A stretch of DNA of 64,000 bases, from the NCBI RefSeq assembly GCF_000499845.2, contig NC_023749.2:43837608-43901607 (forward strand), given 5' to 3'. A program made the translations under genes and the position numbers. The notes below the pieces were generated by a model. That model worked only from the letters and a program-made list of their open reading frames with translations. It was not told the origin of the DNA and made no database searches. The stretch is from Phaseolus vulgaris. Lineage: Eukaryota > Streptophyta > Magnoliopsida > Fabales > Fabaceae. Shown here piece by piece: positions 1 through 11,252 of this stretch; the first letter of the stretch is position 1, and each line of letters opens with the position of its first letter.

Positions 1-8
1 CCGTATAA

Positions 9-292
9 AGGCAAGGGAGGATTTTAACTGGGAACCATACTGTTCTCGACCTTGGTGTTCCCACGCAAGAGGGAGGCTCACTAAGAACCATATTATTCCC
101 AATCTTGGTGTTTCTAACCAAAGGGAGAGGTTCGCTTTTACTGACCTCGTCCTTGCCGATAGAGGCAAGGGAGGATTTTAACTGGGACCATGTTTCTCTC
201 GACCTTGGCGTTCCCTCACAAGAGGGAGGCTCACTAAGAACCATACTATTCCCAATCTTGGTGTTTCTAACCCAAGGGAGAGGTTCGCTTTT
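9..292 (-). repeat. Tandem repeat, about 154-bp unit, two copies, in 3' UTR of element 1
   Basis: The block starting AGGCAAGGGAGGATTTTAAC at base 9 returns at base 163. The two copies share the same order of short phrases (ACTGGGA, CTCGACCTTGG, GAGGGAGGCTCACTAAGAACC, CCCAATCTTGGTGTTTCTAAC). The second copy stops near 292. Tandem repeats between pol and the 3' LTR are common in Tat-lineage elements, and the 46-63 kb element has its own set at 58350-58746. Confidence 0.8.
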
Positions 293-429
293 ACTTCACT
301 GTACAATTGCAAAAATATATATTTAACTAAAATTTTATTGGGTGACCACGTTAAAAAACCCTGATAAGGGAAAAAAAGTGTCCCCTAAACGGTGTACAAT
401 AAAATAATCAACTGAAATAAAATTTTAAA

Positions 430-3400
430 TTTGCTTTGTTCCAAGTTCGAGGAATCGTCCCACGTTTTAGGGTCTCGAGCTTGTACGCTCCGTTCCCAAG
501 CGTCTCTGTCACACGGAATGGACCAATGCACTTGGGAGATAACTTATTCTCTAGCTGGTAAGGGTGGGCTTTTTGCTTCACCAAGTCGCGACCTGGAACT
601 ACCGAGGTCTCAACTTGGAGTTATACTTGTTCTCCACCTTTCTCTTCAAGGCTTCAACCTTGATGCGAGCCTCCTCCCTGACTTCATCCAGTAGGTCCAG
701 GTTCACCTTTCTTTCTTCGTTAGATTCTTCAGCCACGAAGTTCTGGAAACGTGGTGAGCTCTCCTGGATTTCTACAGGAATCATTACGTCCAAACCATAC
801 ACCAAGCTAAAGGGTGTTTCCATGGTAGTGGACTGGGGAGTGGTGTGGTAAGCCCGCACAATTCTAGGAACCTCTTCTGCCTAGGTCCCCTTGGCTTTCT
901 TCAGCCTTCTCTTCACACCTCCAAGCAAAACTCGGTTGGCAGACTCAACCTGCCCGTTTGTCTGGGGGTGCTCGACTGATGCAAACACCTGTTTTATTCC
1001 AAGTTTCGTGCATAGCTTGCCCAACTGTTAGCTCGCGAACTGGGTGCCATTATCGGACACCAAATGTTTTGGGACTCCAAAATAGCATACTATGTTTTTC
1101 CACAAATTGTTGGACTTTGTTGTCTGTGATTTGCGCAACTGGCTCACCCTCTATCAACTTTGTAAAGTACTCAATGGCAACCACGAGGTACTTTATTTGT
1201 TGAACTGTTAGAGGAAATGGTCACAGGATGTCGATCCCCCAAGTGTGAAATGGCCATGGGCTGTGGATCGATCGCAACTCCTCTTAGGTGCTTTATGCCA
1301 GTCTGCATGTTGTTGGCACTGTTTGCACCGCTGTGAATACCTCGTGCAATCTTCCCTCATGGTTGGCTAGTAGTATCCTACACAAACGACCTTCGATGAG
1401 AGAGTTCGGCCATCAATGTGACTCCCACATATCCCTTCGTAAAGTTCTGCCATAATGTGTGTGCACTGCTCACCACTTACACATATCAAGATAGGGTGAG
1501 TATACCCATGTCTGAACAAATCCCCGTCGATCAGGGTGTATTTGCTTTAATTTTTCTTGACTACTCTGGCCTCTGTGGGCTCCAGTGGGAGTATTCCATC
1601 AGCCAAGTAGCATCGATAAGGTGTCATCCAGTTTTCGCCTTCTTCGACTAGGCAAACGTGCAACGACTCTTCCCTTGATAATGCGTATGTGCTTATTCTG
1701 GGCGTTTTCAATGTTTCTTGAGTCAACGACCGGTGATTCCTCTTAACACCTTCTGAGGTGCTTATTTGTTTGACTTCTGTTGTGCTGCCTGTGGTGGTTT
1801 GAGGTATCCTCAGGGTCTCCTGTATGACTGTCATTTGTCTGCCCCCCTTGCCTGAACTGGGGAGCTTTGCTAGCAAGTTAGCTCGGGCATTCTGTTCTCG
1901 GGGGACATGTACTAACTCGAACACCACTAAAGTCTCCTCTAGAATCCAGACATACTGTAGGTATGAGACCATCTGGGGGTCCTTGGCTTGGTATTCCCCC
2001 ATAACCTGCCTCGTTACTAACAGGGAGTCACTCTTTGCCAACAAACTCTTCGCACCCATCTCTTTGGCTAGCAGCATTCCAGCTCTTAGGGCCTCATACT
2101 CCGTCTAGTTGTTACTGGCCTTGAAGGAAAACCGTAGGGCCTGCTCGATCAACAACCCATTTTGTCCTTCCAGGATGATGTCAGGCCCACTACCCTATTG
2201 GTTAGAGGAGCCGTCTACGGAGAGGACCCATCTGAAATATGCTTCCTCTTGGTGTGTGGCTGTCGAGGACAGCTCTACTACGTCAGCATAAACCTGACCT
2301 TTGATAGGTCATCTGGGTTCGTATTGAACTCTGATAGCTCAACCGCCCAACGCACCATTCGTCCTGCCACATCGGGTTTCTGTAAGACCTTGCGAATGGG
2401 CAGGTATGTCATCACGATTACGGTGAAGCTTTAGAAGTAGTGGCGAAGTCTTCGCACTGAAAATACCACTGCTAGGGTTGCCTTTTCTATGGCCTGGTAT
2501 CTCACCTCAGGCCCTTGCAAAACTTTGCTCACGAAATATATTGGCTTCTGCACCTGATCCTGCTCCTGAACGAGGACCGAACTGATCGTCCGATCTGTGA
2601 CTGCGAAGTACAAGCGAAACGAGGTGCCTAGTTGTGGCTTTCACAGTACTGGTGGGCTGGCCAAGTATTCCTTCAACTTGAGGAATGATTCCTCGCATTC
2701 CTTGGTCCATACGAACCTTCTATTTCTCTTTAAACACTGGAAATAGGGATGCCCCTTATCTCCTCCTGCTGACACGAATCTGGACAAAGCGACCATCCGC
2801 CCTGTCAACTGTTGCACCTCCTTCACCGATATCGAGCTGCGCATGGCTATAATTTCAGCGCACTTCTCAGGGTTTTCCTCTATCCCACGCTCAGTGAGTA
2901 GGAATCTTAAGAACTTGCCTGCCTCTACCCCAAACACACACTTTTCGGGGTTCAACTTCAATTTGTACTTGGCTATTGTTGTAAATAGCTCCTTCAAATC
3001 AGCGACGTATTGATCCTTCACCTGGGAGGTGATCACCATGTCGTCCACATACGCTTGGACGTTTCACCCTATCATGGGCGCGAGTACTTTATCCATTAAC
3101 CTCTGGTAGGTTGCCCCTGCATTCTTGAGCCCAAAAGGCATCACTTTATAACAGTAACAAGAGAGCTCTGTTATGAATGTTGTTCTGCGTTTGTCCTTGG
3201 ATGCATCCGGATCTGGTTATATTCAGAGAAAGCATTCAGGAAGCTAAAAAGTCTACATCTTGAGGCGATGTCTACCAGGGCGTCAATGCTAGGCAGCGGG
3301 TAGGAGTTCTTCGAGCACGCTTTGTTAAGATCTGTGAAGTCGATGCACATCCTCCACTTCCCGCTAACTTTCTTCACTAACACCACACTCTGGGTACTGG

Positions 3401-5379
3401 ATCTCCCAGATGTGGCCAGTGCTCAGTAGTTTCTGGGTCTCCTCCCTGATGACCTGACGCCTATCATCATTGAACTTTCTCCTTCTCTAGCAGACAGGTC
3501 GGACCTGTGTGATGGCACAAGAAATCAGGGTCAATGTCAGGCATGTCTGAGGCAAATCATGCGAAGGTATTCAGGTGTCGTGCTATGACCTCGACAATCT
3601 GATCTTGCGTTTCTTGACCCTAAGACTTGCCAAGCTTGAACTTCTTGCCCTCGATCTCCTTCTCCAACACTTCTTTTGCGGGCTCGGGTCGTCTCTCCCG
3701 AGCGATCTCGACATGGGTGACCCCTTCTTCCCTTGGAGGTTGAGTGGTGACTGCGTACACTCCTCTCTTTGGTTTGAGGTTGTTCTCATAGCACCTCTTG
3801 GCCTTCTTCTGATCAAACTTGATGGTGATCATTGTTCCTTCAAGGGAAGGCAACTTCATCTTCATATGCCTCGAAGAGGCTACTACTCCAACCATGTTCA
3901 AAGCGGGCCTGCCCAAAAGCATGTTATAGGCTGAGGGAGCATTAACGACAAGATACCTGATGTTAACAATGCGGGAAGTCGTTCTATCAGTAAAGGTTGT
4001 CTTTAACTCTACGTGTCCCTGCACCTCTACCTGGTCTCCCGTGAAACCATACAAACAACCATCGTAAGGCCTTAACTGGTCAGGAGACAACTGTAGTTTG
4101 TTGAAGGTCGACGAACATCAGGTAGGCCGAACGTCAGCGCCCCCTGCGGTTCTTGTAGGTATTCCTTCAAGAAACCATTCCTTACCATTTCATCTAACTG
4201 GAATCCTAACACCAAACAGTTGCGCAGGCCGTGGCAAAAGGCTTGGTGAAACTCGCACCAAGTGTCTTTGTTGGGCCCCAGCCTCTTGTCGGTCTTCGAT
4301 GGAGATTTCAGTCTATCTGCCACGTTAGGGATGGCAATCAGCTCTTTAAGGTCCATCCGAAAATTGTGCCTAGTGGGAGTGTTCTCCTTCGCATGTGCCC
4401 TGGTTTGAGGCTTACTTCCTTCGTATGGCGGTTGTTTCCCCGGGGCTTTGTTCTCTGTCGTAGCCTCATGTACCCTTAGGGGCTGAGGACGACCAGTTCC
4501 TCGAGGTCGGACTGGGCCGATGCTTCTGTGCTTCTCTGTGACCTCTTCCTCTGCAACGATGTGGGCTATGGTTCTGTGGCGGATCTCTCTGAACGTCTTT
4601 GGGCGGCACCTTATCAGAGAATCGCTGAAAGGACCTGGCAGTACCCCTCATCTGAAGGCGTGTACCATCATATCTTCATCTTTGGTATGCAGTTTCACCA
4701 TGAATGCCCCTAACCTGTTCAAGAAGTCCTTCAGAGGCTCTCCCTGGTACTGCTTTATGTCAAAGAGATCGTAAGAGATAGGAGGGGGAGCCTGGTTGAC
4801 GATGTATTGTTCTCTGAATAATGTTGAAAACTGGTCGAAAGAGGTAATGTGTCCATTATGGAGACCGATGAACCAGTCCAACGTCATGCCTGAGAACGTA
4901 CTCATAAACAGCTTATAGTGCATAGCGTCAGTGCCTCCTAAAACCATCATCAGGGTGTGGAAATTCGTGATATGGGCTTTTGGGTCCTCTATGCCTGTGA
5001 AGGCGATCTTTTTTACCTATGAAGTTGGCTGGTATCATAGTATCCATGATTGCTTGCGAAAACGGCATTGGGTGAACCCTACAGGTATGGGCGGGGTTCA
5101 CTCATCATTCGTATGCTCACCCATGCGTTGCAAATATCTGTGCAATTCTTCGTTGGCTCTGCGCAGTTCCTCATTGTTTGCATGCGACACTGCCAAGTCG
5201 TTCTGGTAACAGTTCTGGCTAGCTGCATGTTCGGCTTGAACCTCAGCCAGAATCCTGTCCTGTTCAGCCCTGGACGCCGCTACCGCTTGCTGGAAAGCGC
5301 GAATGATCTCCATGAGTTGTTGCATAGAGACGTTGTCTCCTCCTTCTAGTGCAGATGCACCTTGCCTCGTACTCCTCAT
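430..5379 (-). pseudogene. gag-pol polyprotein remnant of element 1
   Basis: The first ATG (5377-5379) opens a gag start with a coiled-coil N terminus rich in Glu, Ala and Arg. Retrotransposon gag follows (4648-4950), then an LGRP-containing post-protease stretch (3620-4090). Reverse transcriptase has the KWRMCIDFTDLNKAC motif near 3330-3370 and the YVDDMV catalytic motif at about 3037-3054. RNase H (2613-1547) ends in the NARANLLAKL motif, and the integrase core and C terminus (1540-430) carry HTTPQSTTMETPFSLVYG. The reading frame changes at roughly 4.65, 4.36, 4.09, 3.4, 3.05, 2.7 and 2.1 kb. The segment that should hold the DQGS protease active site is missing at about 4090-4100. It is a pseudogene. 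Confidence 0.85.
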
Positions 5380-5429
5380 GTTGCTGGATAGCTCTCAACA
5401 CGATTGTGGATGGGACCTAGTTTTATCGG

Positions 5430-5447
5430 GCCCTATGGTGGGCGCCA
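5430..5447 (-). other. Primer-binding site of element 1
   Basis: On the minus strand the bases just inside the 5' LTR read TGGCGCCCACCATAGGG. This matches, with mismatches, the complement of the 3' end of plant lysine tRNA as I remember it. It sits two bases inside the LTR end, as expected for a reverse-transcription primer site. Confidence 0.7.
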
Positions 5448-5449
5448 AA

Positions 5450-6193
5450 TGTTCTCGCCGGTTGACTCAACCGTCGTTGACTTCAAAGGCATATGGTGGC
5501 TACTCCTATCTCCTAGTGGTTTCAACTCTCTCCTTGGGTAGCTAAGAGTGGTTCTGTTGACACAGAGGGGGGCCCTACCTGTTGATTGCACTCCGACGAT
5601 CAAGTTAGTACTGGGCTAAGAAACAGTAAAGTATGTAAAGCAATTTTAGTCTTAGAAACGGCATACCTTTTCTAGGGTTCTTACCACCCTTTATATAGGT
5701 TGTATCTAGGTCAACTCCTTGTCCCACGAGGATCTTTACTTGAGTAGAATTAGGGTTACTGGTGAAGCATCTTGTGACGCATTGCACAAGCTTAGCACAG
5801 TCGCGGCACCAGACTTGCCTCTTCTGGAGTGCAAAATCTTTAACAGTATGGCCGTCAGGGTGCCAACTCATGTACCAACACTGTGGGGCTATCTGTTCTA
5901 TGGGTGCCCTAAGTGTTCACGTGCCATGCATGCCATCTACCATTGGAAACCCTAACCCTAGTGGGCCTTAACGCCTCCAAGGATTATTTACTTGTGCTAG
6001 ACCTGAACGTACTAGACACACCAGATGCATGAATCATCTCGTGACTTAGGTCCCTCTTTCATATGGGTAATAACTCATTATTATTTCTGGGGTCCACTTA
6101 CGTGGCCCATTAATGTGACCAGACCACCGAGGTTCAATGTCGATGTCTGGTGTCGACCTCTTCGAAGTCGATGTTCGAGGTTTGGCCAGTACA
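5450..6193 (-). repeat. 5' LTR of element 1 (744 bp)
   Basis: On the minus strand it begins TGTACTGGCC at 6193 and ends GAGAACA at 5450, giving TG...CA termini. A TATATAAAGG core promoter lies near 5690-5698 (minus strand). The start resembles the LTR at 12742 (TGTACCAACC) and the end resembles the relic at 32523 (TGTTCTCGCC on the plus strand). Element 2 coding sequence resumes just beyond 6193. Confidence 0.75.
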
Positions 6194-9156
6194 AATGTTA
6201 AAGAAACCTTTTCTATCATTTGATATCTGACCTCGACACCATCTAGTATTTGGATGATAAAATATACCAATTGTTCTTCTTTATCTACTTCTTGGACTAA
6301 TGGTACACTAAAGGCTTCATCTGATACTAACAGATATACAACGATTAGCCGTTGAAGATCTGATTTTTGTATGATCAGTGGTGTTGCAGGCAAAGTTTTC
6401 AATTGAATGAGTATTTCTTCACATTCAAGGTTCCAATTAAACTTTGCAACCTTTCTTAAGAGTTGGAAAATCAGTTTGGTTTTTCTACCAATTTGGGAAA
6501 AAATATTTACATAACCGTCAATTGTCTAATTAGTTTCTGTATTTCTTTGGTGTCCACAAGGCTTCTCATTTCTGTAATTTCCTTACATTTCTCTAGGTTT
6601 GCCTCAATTTCACGATTTCTTAGCATGAATCCTAATAACTTACCTCCTTCTGTTTTGAACGCACAATTGTCGGGATTTAGCCGCATTTAATGCTCTCTTA
6701 ATGCTTTAAAAATTTGATCCATGAGCCTTTGGTATATGGCTCCGGTATTCTTTAAACCAAACGGGACAGTTGAAGTTGGCACAATCGATCATGAAAATTG
6801 TTTTTTCGTTGTCCCTTCGATGCTTTCGAATCTGATTGTACCTGGAATATGCATCTAAGAAACTCAATGATGACTATTTTACGAAAAGTATACCAAGTCA
6901 TAAGTAATAAACTTTTCCTAAGGACGGATATTGAACCCACAAAAAACAGTTCTAAAATATCATGTATAACATTCACTAACTATAAGACAATGTGTAAAAG
7001 GTTGTTTGTATCATGAATTTATAAGAAATTAAATAAAAGAAAAGTAAATTATTTGGATATATTTTCAATGAAACAAAATATATAAAATTTCATCTTGATT
7101 GGAATTGATACATATATAAAAATCATTCATATTGATTCCTCACATAAAAAGTTATTAAAAATATCTTCTAAATATTGATTCATTGCATATTTATAAAAAC
7201 CCCTTATCATTACAAACAGCTGTTATAAAGCAATTAAAATTTCAAATATATTCCTAGCAGTCAAATATATTAAGTATCATCATTTAGGTCAGATGCTTAT
7301 AAGTACTTTCTAGTCAAATCTAAGGATAAAATTCATGAATAAAGATTCAAACTTTAATAATAAAATGACAATACCAATCATAAATCAAGAACAAAATATT
7401 ATATATAAATATCACCTCAATACATAAGAGTTTGGACATATTACTCTCAATCCTAAAGGGAATAATTAGCCCCTCATATTGGCCATTACAAGCATGGAAA
7501 GCAAGAAAAGAAGATCTAGGGTGCTTCTCCTTGACGGTTGCCTCCTCTAGAATTTTCTATCTCCCAATATCCTTCCACTAATGTCTAGGGTTATGCCTCA
7601 CGCCTTCTATTTAACCTAATTAGGCTTGGGATACGTGACATCTTGCTCAAGCGAGATATTGCTTGCTTAAGTGAGTTTGACGAGAAAAGGCCCAACTGCA
7701 CTGAAGTGAACTCACTTAAGCGAGTCTTGGGTGAGTTCCTCTGGAGTGATCTTGTTTGGGCAAGTTTTCAATGTTTCAACTTTGTCTTTTTCGTGTTGTT
7801 TTTAACTTGTCCATTATCCTTTATCCCTTTTATCTCCATTTTTCCCTAGAATCCTGAAATTAACACAAATTCGAAAATAAATCATTCACATTCATCTTAT
7901 AATCCAAAAATATGTAAAAAGGTTCAAATTTCTAAATTAGGGGTTGAATTATAACTATTTTATCAATTAAATTCCATAAGTACCTATCTTTATGTATGAA
8001 ATATTACTGGATTATGGCACTTATCACTCAACACCCAGTGATTGGCCACACCATCTACCAAGCAATCTATGCTCGATAATGGATAGGCTTCTTTTGGGCA
8101 AGCTTTGTTTAGATCGGTATAGTCTATGCACATTCTCCATTTCTCGTTGTTTTTCTTCTCCATTACCACATTGGCTGACCAAGTGGTGTATTGTGCTTCT
8201 TGAATGAACCCTACCTCTAACAACTTGTCGATTACGGTCTTCGCAATATTGCACTTTTCTGCACCCATTTTTCTTTTCTTTTGGGCGATAAGCCGAGCTT
8301 CTTTATACACCGACAATCGATGTGTAATAATTTGGGGGCTTACCCCCGACATGTGGGACGCAATCCAAGCAAACAAATCAGAATTTTGAATTAGTGTTGG
8401 CTTACCATGACACCATCAGTTACTGTAAACGACGTCCCCATATTTGTGGAATGCTTATCATCATGTAGTGGTACCAGACACAAGTCCTCTCCTGGTTTTA
8501 TATGGGCATCATTCATTCTAGGGTGCAGGTCGACAAAGGCCACCATGTGTTCTATCTTGAGGGCCCTATGCTCTCAAGCTTGTTCTCTCCTTGGCTCTCG
8601 TGATTTTTCTTTACGAGACCCTCAGGAATGTTCCCCTCGAGGTTCTTAGAAACACTCCATGTGTGATTCTCGGGATTGCTCCCTATTGGTAAGTTCTAGC
8701 CTTAGGCTGGCCACATAGCATTCTCATGCCACCGGATGCGAACGAAAACTTCATAGCAAGGTGTGGAGTTGACACGATCGCCCAGAGTACGTTGAGGGAG
8801 GGCCTCCCAAGCAAGATATTATAGGAAGTGTTAACTTCGACTGTCAAATACCTTGTCTTAATAGTTTGGCTCAGATGTTTCTCTTCACCGAACATGGTAT
8901 ATAGATCAATATACCTCATAGTGTCCAGTCGTTCCCCGAAAAGGCTGACAATCTAATCATCATATGGTTGGATTTTGGTCTCCAAGTTCCTCATTTTTTT
9001 AAAAGTCTTCCAATAAAGGATATCCACTGAACATCCTTGATCCAAAAGTGTCTTCATGATTGTGAAATTATCTACTTCCACAGTGATGACCATAGGATCA
9101 TCTTGTGTCGGGTTTATTACTTTAAAGTCATCATCTGTGAAGAGTATTGAAGGCAT
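6194..9156 (-). pseudogene. Protease-RT-RNase H remnant of element 2
   Basis: Protease is visible at 8953-9156 with the aspartate motif LLDQGCSVDILYW, followed by the NILLGRPSLN stretch at about 8780-8860. Reverse transcriptase at 7990-8376 shows FAWIASHM and KWRMCIDYTDLNKACPKEAYPL. After the solo LTR insertion it resumes at 6867 with the segment matching a YNQIR-type RT motif and continues to an RNase H start (YFIIQILDGVEVRYQMIEK) near 6240-6290. The reading frame is broken several times. The remnant stops abruptly at 6193 where element 1 begins. Confidence 0.8.
6868..8026 (-). mobile_element. Solo LTR (1159 bp) with 5-bp target duplication CTCAA
   Basis: The segment starts TGATGACTAT and ends GCACTTATCA. 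It is flanked by CTCAA at 6863-6867 and 8027-8031. Removing it plus one CTCAA restores continuity of the reverse transcriptase segment of element 2. It matches the LTR at 26342-27554 throughout (CTAAGGACGGATAT near the left end, CATAAGTACCTAT...GAAATATTACTG near the right end), so both belong to one Athila-type family. Strand is assigned from the 26 kb element. Confidence 0.85.
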
Positions 9157-9469
9157 CCTCGGTCAGACAATGGCCAAAGTTGAATTCACTAACATAATGG
9201 CCTGAAGATGCTTCTTCCGAGCAGAGCTTGAGCATCCTCTGCATTCAAAACAATTAGTGATTGTGTTAATCACTTCTCTACCATTACGACGTGAAGGCTC
9301 CTCTCTTCTTGGAGGTTCACTTGTTCGTGGTTGTTTCTCCGGTCGTCAATCATCATCATGATGTCGACGAAGATAATACTCCTTTTGTTCGTCCCTTCTG
9401 GATATTTTTCTCTTTACTGAGGATATCTATTTGAACCTCTGTTGTCAATTTGTATAAATTTACGCAAGT

Positions 9470-10654
9470 GCCCATCTTGAATGAGCTCTTCAATTTTATC
9501 TTTTAATGCCTAGCACTTTTCGGTCATGTGTCCAAAGTTGTGATGGTATTGGCATTTCCTAGATGTGTCGTCATCTTTATGACTATGCAACTTTCAGAGT
9601 GTAGGAATTAGATCAGCATTCAAGGCCTCGTCCATAATCTTCCCCCTATCGGCGTTTAACGAGGTGTAACTATGGAACTGAGGTCCTCGATTCTCTCTAT
9701 ATTTATCATTTTTTCTGAACATATGTCAGCCATTTTTTTTCTTTTTCTTCCTCCTTTTCTCCATTATTTTCTACTCGGACTTGATTTCAGTAATCACGTA
9801 ACTCTTCTAGTTGCATAAATTTTGTCGCCCGTTGTCATAGTTCATCCAAGTTCGTTGTCGGTTTCTTGCACGGTGAATGCTCCTAACCTTAATGATGTTA
9901 CCATATGATGCATGGCTACTTCCGGGCTCAGATTCCAGATATTCAAAGATACTTCGCTAAATCTCTCCATGAATGTTCGAAGTGACTCACCTTTTTCTTG
10001 TCGTATGTTGACAAGTGCAATGGATATTAAGTTGTGCGATCGACTGGTAGCGAATTGGGTGTCGAATTTGGACAACAGTGTTTTAAAGTAATCCATTAAA
10101 TTGGAAGGGAGTCTTGTAAACCAATTAAGCCCCCCCCCCCCCCCCCCCCCTTTCAGTGAAGTGGGAAACACTCGGCACAACCCTGAATTATTAGACGTAT
10201 AGAGGCTCATTTTAGCGGTATACACATCCATATGTTCATCCGAATCCGTAGTTCTATCATATTGGTCAATGTTTAACCCCTTCCAAGTAGGTGAAAGTTG
10301 TTCCTCCACAATGTGATCAGTGAAGGGATTCTCCTTGGGTTCTTCTTTCAAGATAATAGTATGTACCGAATGGTTGAGTCTTAATGATGCATGAGTCTCT
10401 CCTCAGTGAGTTGATAAGGATGGATTAAGCTTCAGAGTGGATGTCTTCTCCTGATTTTGTGTGTCCTCGAATTTCTCCGAGGAAGGTGGCCTTCTGGCCT
10501 CTAGTTCGGGCTTTTTAGGCCTCAGTTCAGGTATGATCTCGACAACTTGTTGCCTCATTTGCTCATTTTGTTCTTGAAGGATTTGTATATCCTCCTCATT
10601 TTTTTCATGTATGATTTGTATCTCCTCTTTGTTTTTTTGGCACATCTCCGTCAT
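9470..10654 (-). pseudogene. gag remnant of element 2
   Basis: The N terminus (10403-10654) is a charged coiled coil with repeated Glu-Gln-Asn segments. The central gag domain (9842-10351) contains LISIALVNIRQEKGESLRTFMERFSE, typical of plant gypsy gag. A decayed zinc-knuckle (HHNFGHMTEKC) lies near 9500-9550. The frame is interrupted by stops and by a run of 21 C bases at 10130-10150 that would encode polyglycine on this strand. Confidence 0.75.
10130..10150. repeat. Homopolymer of 21 C bases
   Basis: An uninterrupted C tract inside the gag remnant of element 2. Such tracts are unstable and prone to sequencing and assembly error, so its exact length should not be trusted. Confidence 0.9.
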
Positions 10655-10760
10655 TTCTCTCTACAAGGTTTGGAACGTAGCCACCTACTCGAATTCAGTC
10701 ATTCTTTTACTCGTCATTTGTCTTATTGATACCATTTGTTGTCTTTCAATACTATCTCGA

Positions 10761-10777
10761 TCCCACAGTAGGCACCA
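10761..10777 (-). other. Primer-binding site of element 2
   Basis: On the minus strand it reads TGGTGCCTACTGTGGGA, a decayed version of the lysine-tRNA type site in the other Tat elements, located eight bases from the proposed LTR end. Confidence 0.55.
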
Positions 10778-10785
10778 ATATTACT

Positions 10786-11177
10786 TGTATAAGGCCAAGA
10801 TAATACCTTCTACCAGCTGAACAATTGATGTTCGTCCCTTGGTCGCTCCTCCTTCTCCTCCCTTCTCGTACTCGTTCCTTAGCTCTCAGTTGGGAGTGAA
10901 CCTACAAAAGGTTCTCTGACAATCAAATAAGTGCTTTGTATGAGAGTGAGTAATATATTGATAAAAATGTACCTTATTCTTTTATAATCATGCTTATTTA
11001 TAGTGTTTATAATGGGTTATCTCATTTATAGGTCATATTTAATTTGTATCTTTGCTAAAATGGCATTACTTGATTTGTCATGTATCTCCTTATTTTACTT
11101 TGATGCATTAACTTTATGAAGTTGAACGGCCTCCGATACTGAATGACGTGGTTTGTTTGACCTTAACCAGTACAACA
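10786..11177 (-). repeat. 5' LTR of element 2 (about 392 bp)
   Basis: On the minus strand the segment starts TGTTGTACTGG at 11177 and ends TTATACA at 10786, next to the primer-binding site. The short length compared with other Tat LTRs here (744-888 bp) may reflect deletion. No second LTR is in the window to confirm the edges. Confidence 0.55.
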
Positions 11178-11252
11178 ATTAATGACACATTACTGTATTA
11201 TATATGTAATATTTTGAGTACTTGAGACAATAATTATGCATAGCTAATGGAT

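Larger units (their letters stand above)
1..6193 (-). mobile_element. Tat-lineage Ty3/gypsy retrotransposon, element 1, left end outside window
   Basis: A minus-strand LTR retrotransposon. Reading from high to low coordinate it has a 5' LTR (5450-6193), a primer-binding site (about 5430-5447), gag, a damaged protease, reverse transcriptase, two RNase H domains, integrase, and a 3' untranslated region with tandem repeats (1-292). The 3' LTR lies beyond base 1. Gene order and a lysine-tRNA type primer site match the element at 46468-63458, which is related but diverged. The LTR edge at 6193 interrupts the RNase H reading frame of element 2, so element 1 inserted into element 2. Coding frames are broken many times; the copy cannot encode its own enzymes. 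Confidence 0.85.
6194..11177 (-). mobile_element. Second Tat-like Ty3/gypsy element (element 2), interrupted by element 1
   Basis: Minus-strand element with 5' LTR (10786-11177), primer-binding site (10761-10777), gag (about 9470-10654), protease (8683-9156), and reverse transcriptase to RNase H (8376-6194). The pol part is split by a solo LTR at 6868-8026 and then cut at 6193 by element 1. The remaining RNase H, integrase and 3' LTR would lie left of the window if they survive. Its protein sequences are clearly more diverged from the 52 kb element than those of element 1, fitting an older age. Confidence 0.8.

Noticed and set aside
9..292. Regular repeats near the left end as a possible CRISPR-like array
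   Set aside because: Two long units without unique spacers, lying in the 3' UTR of a plant retrotransposon.
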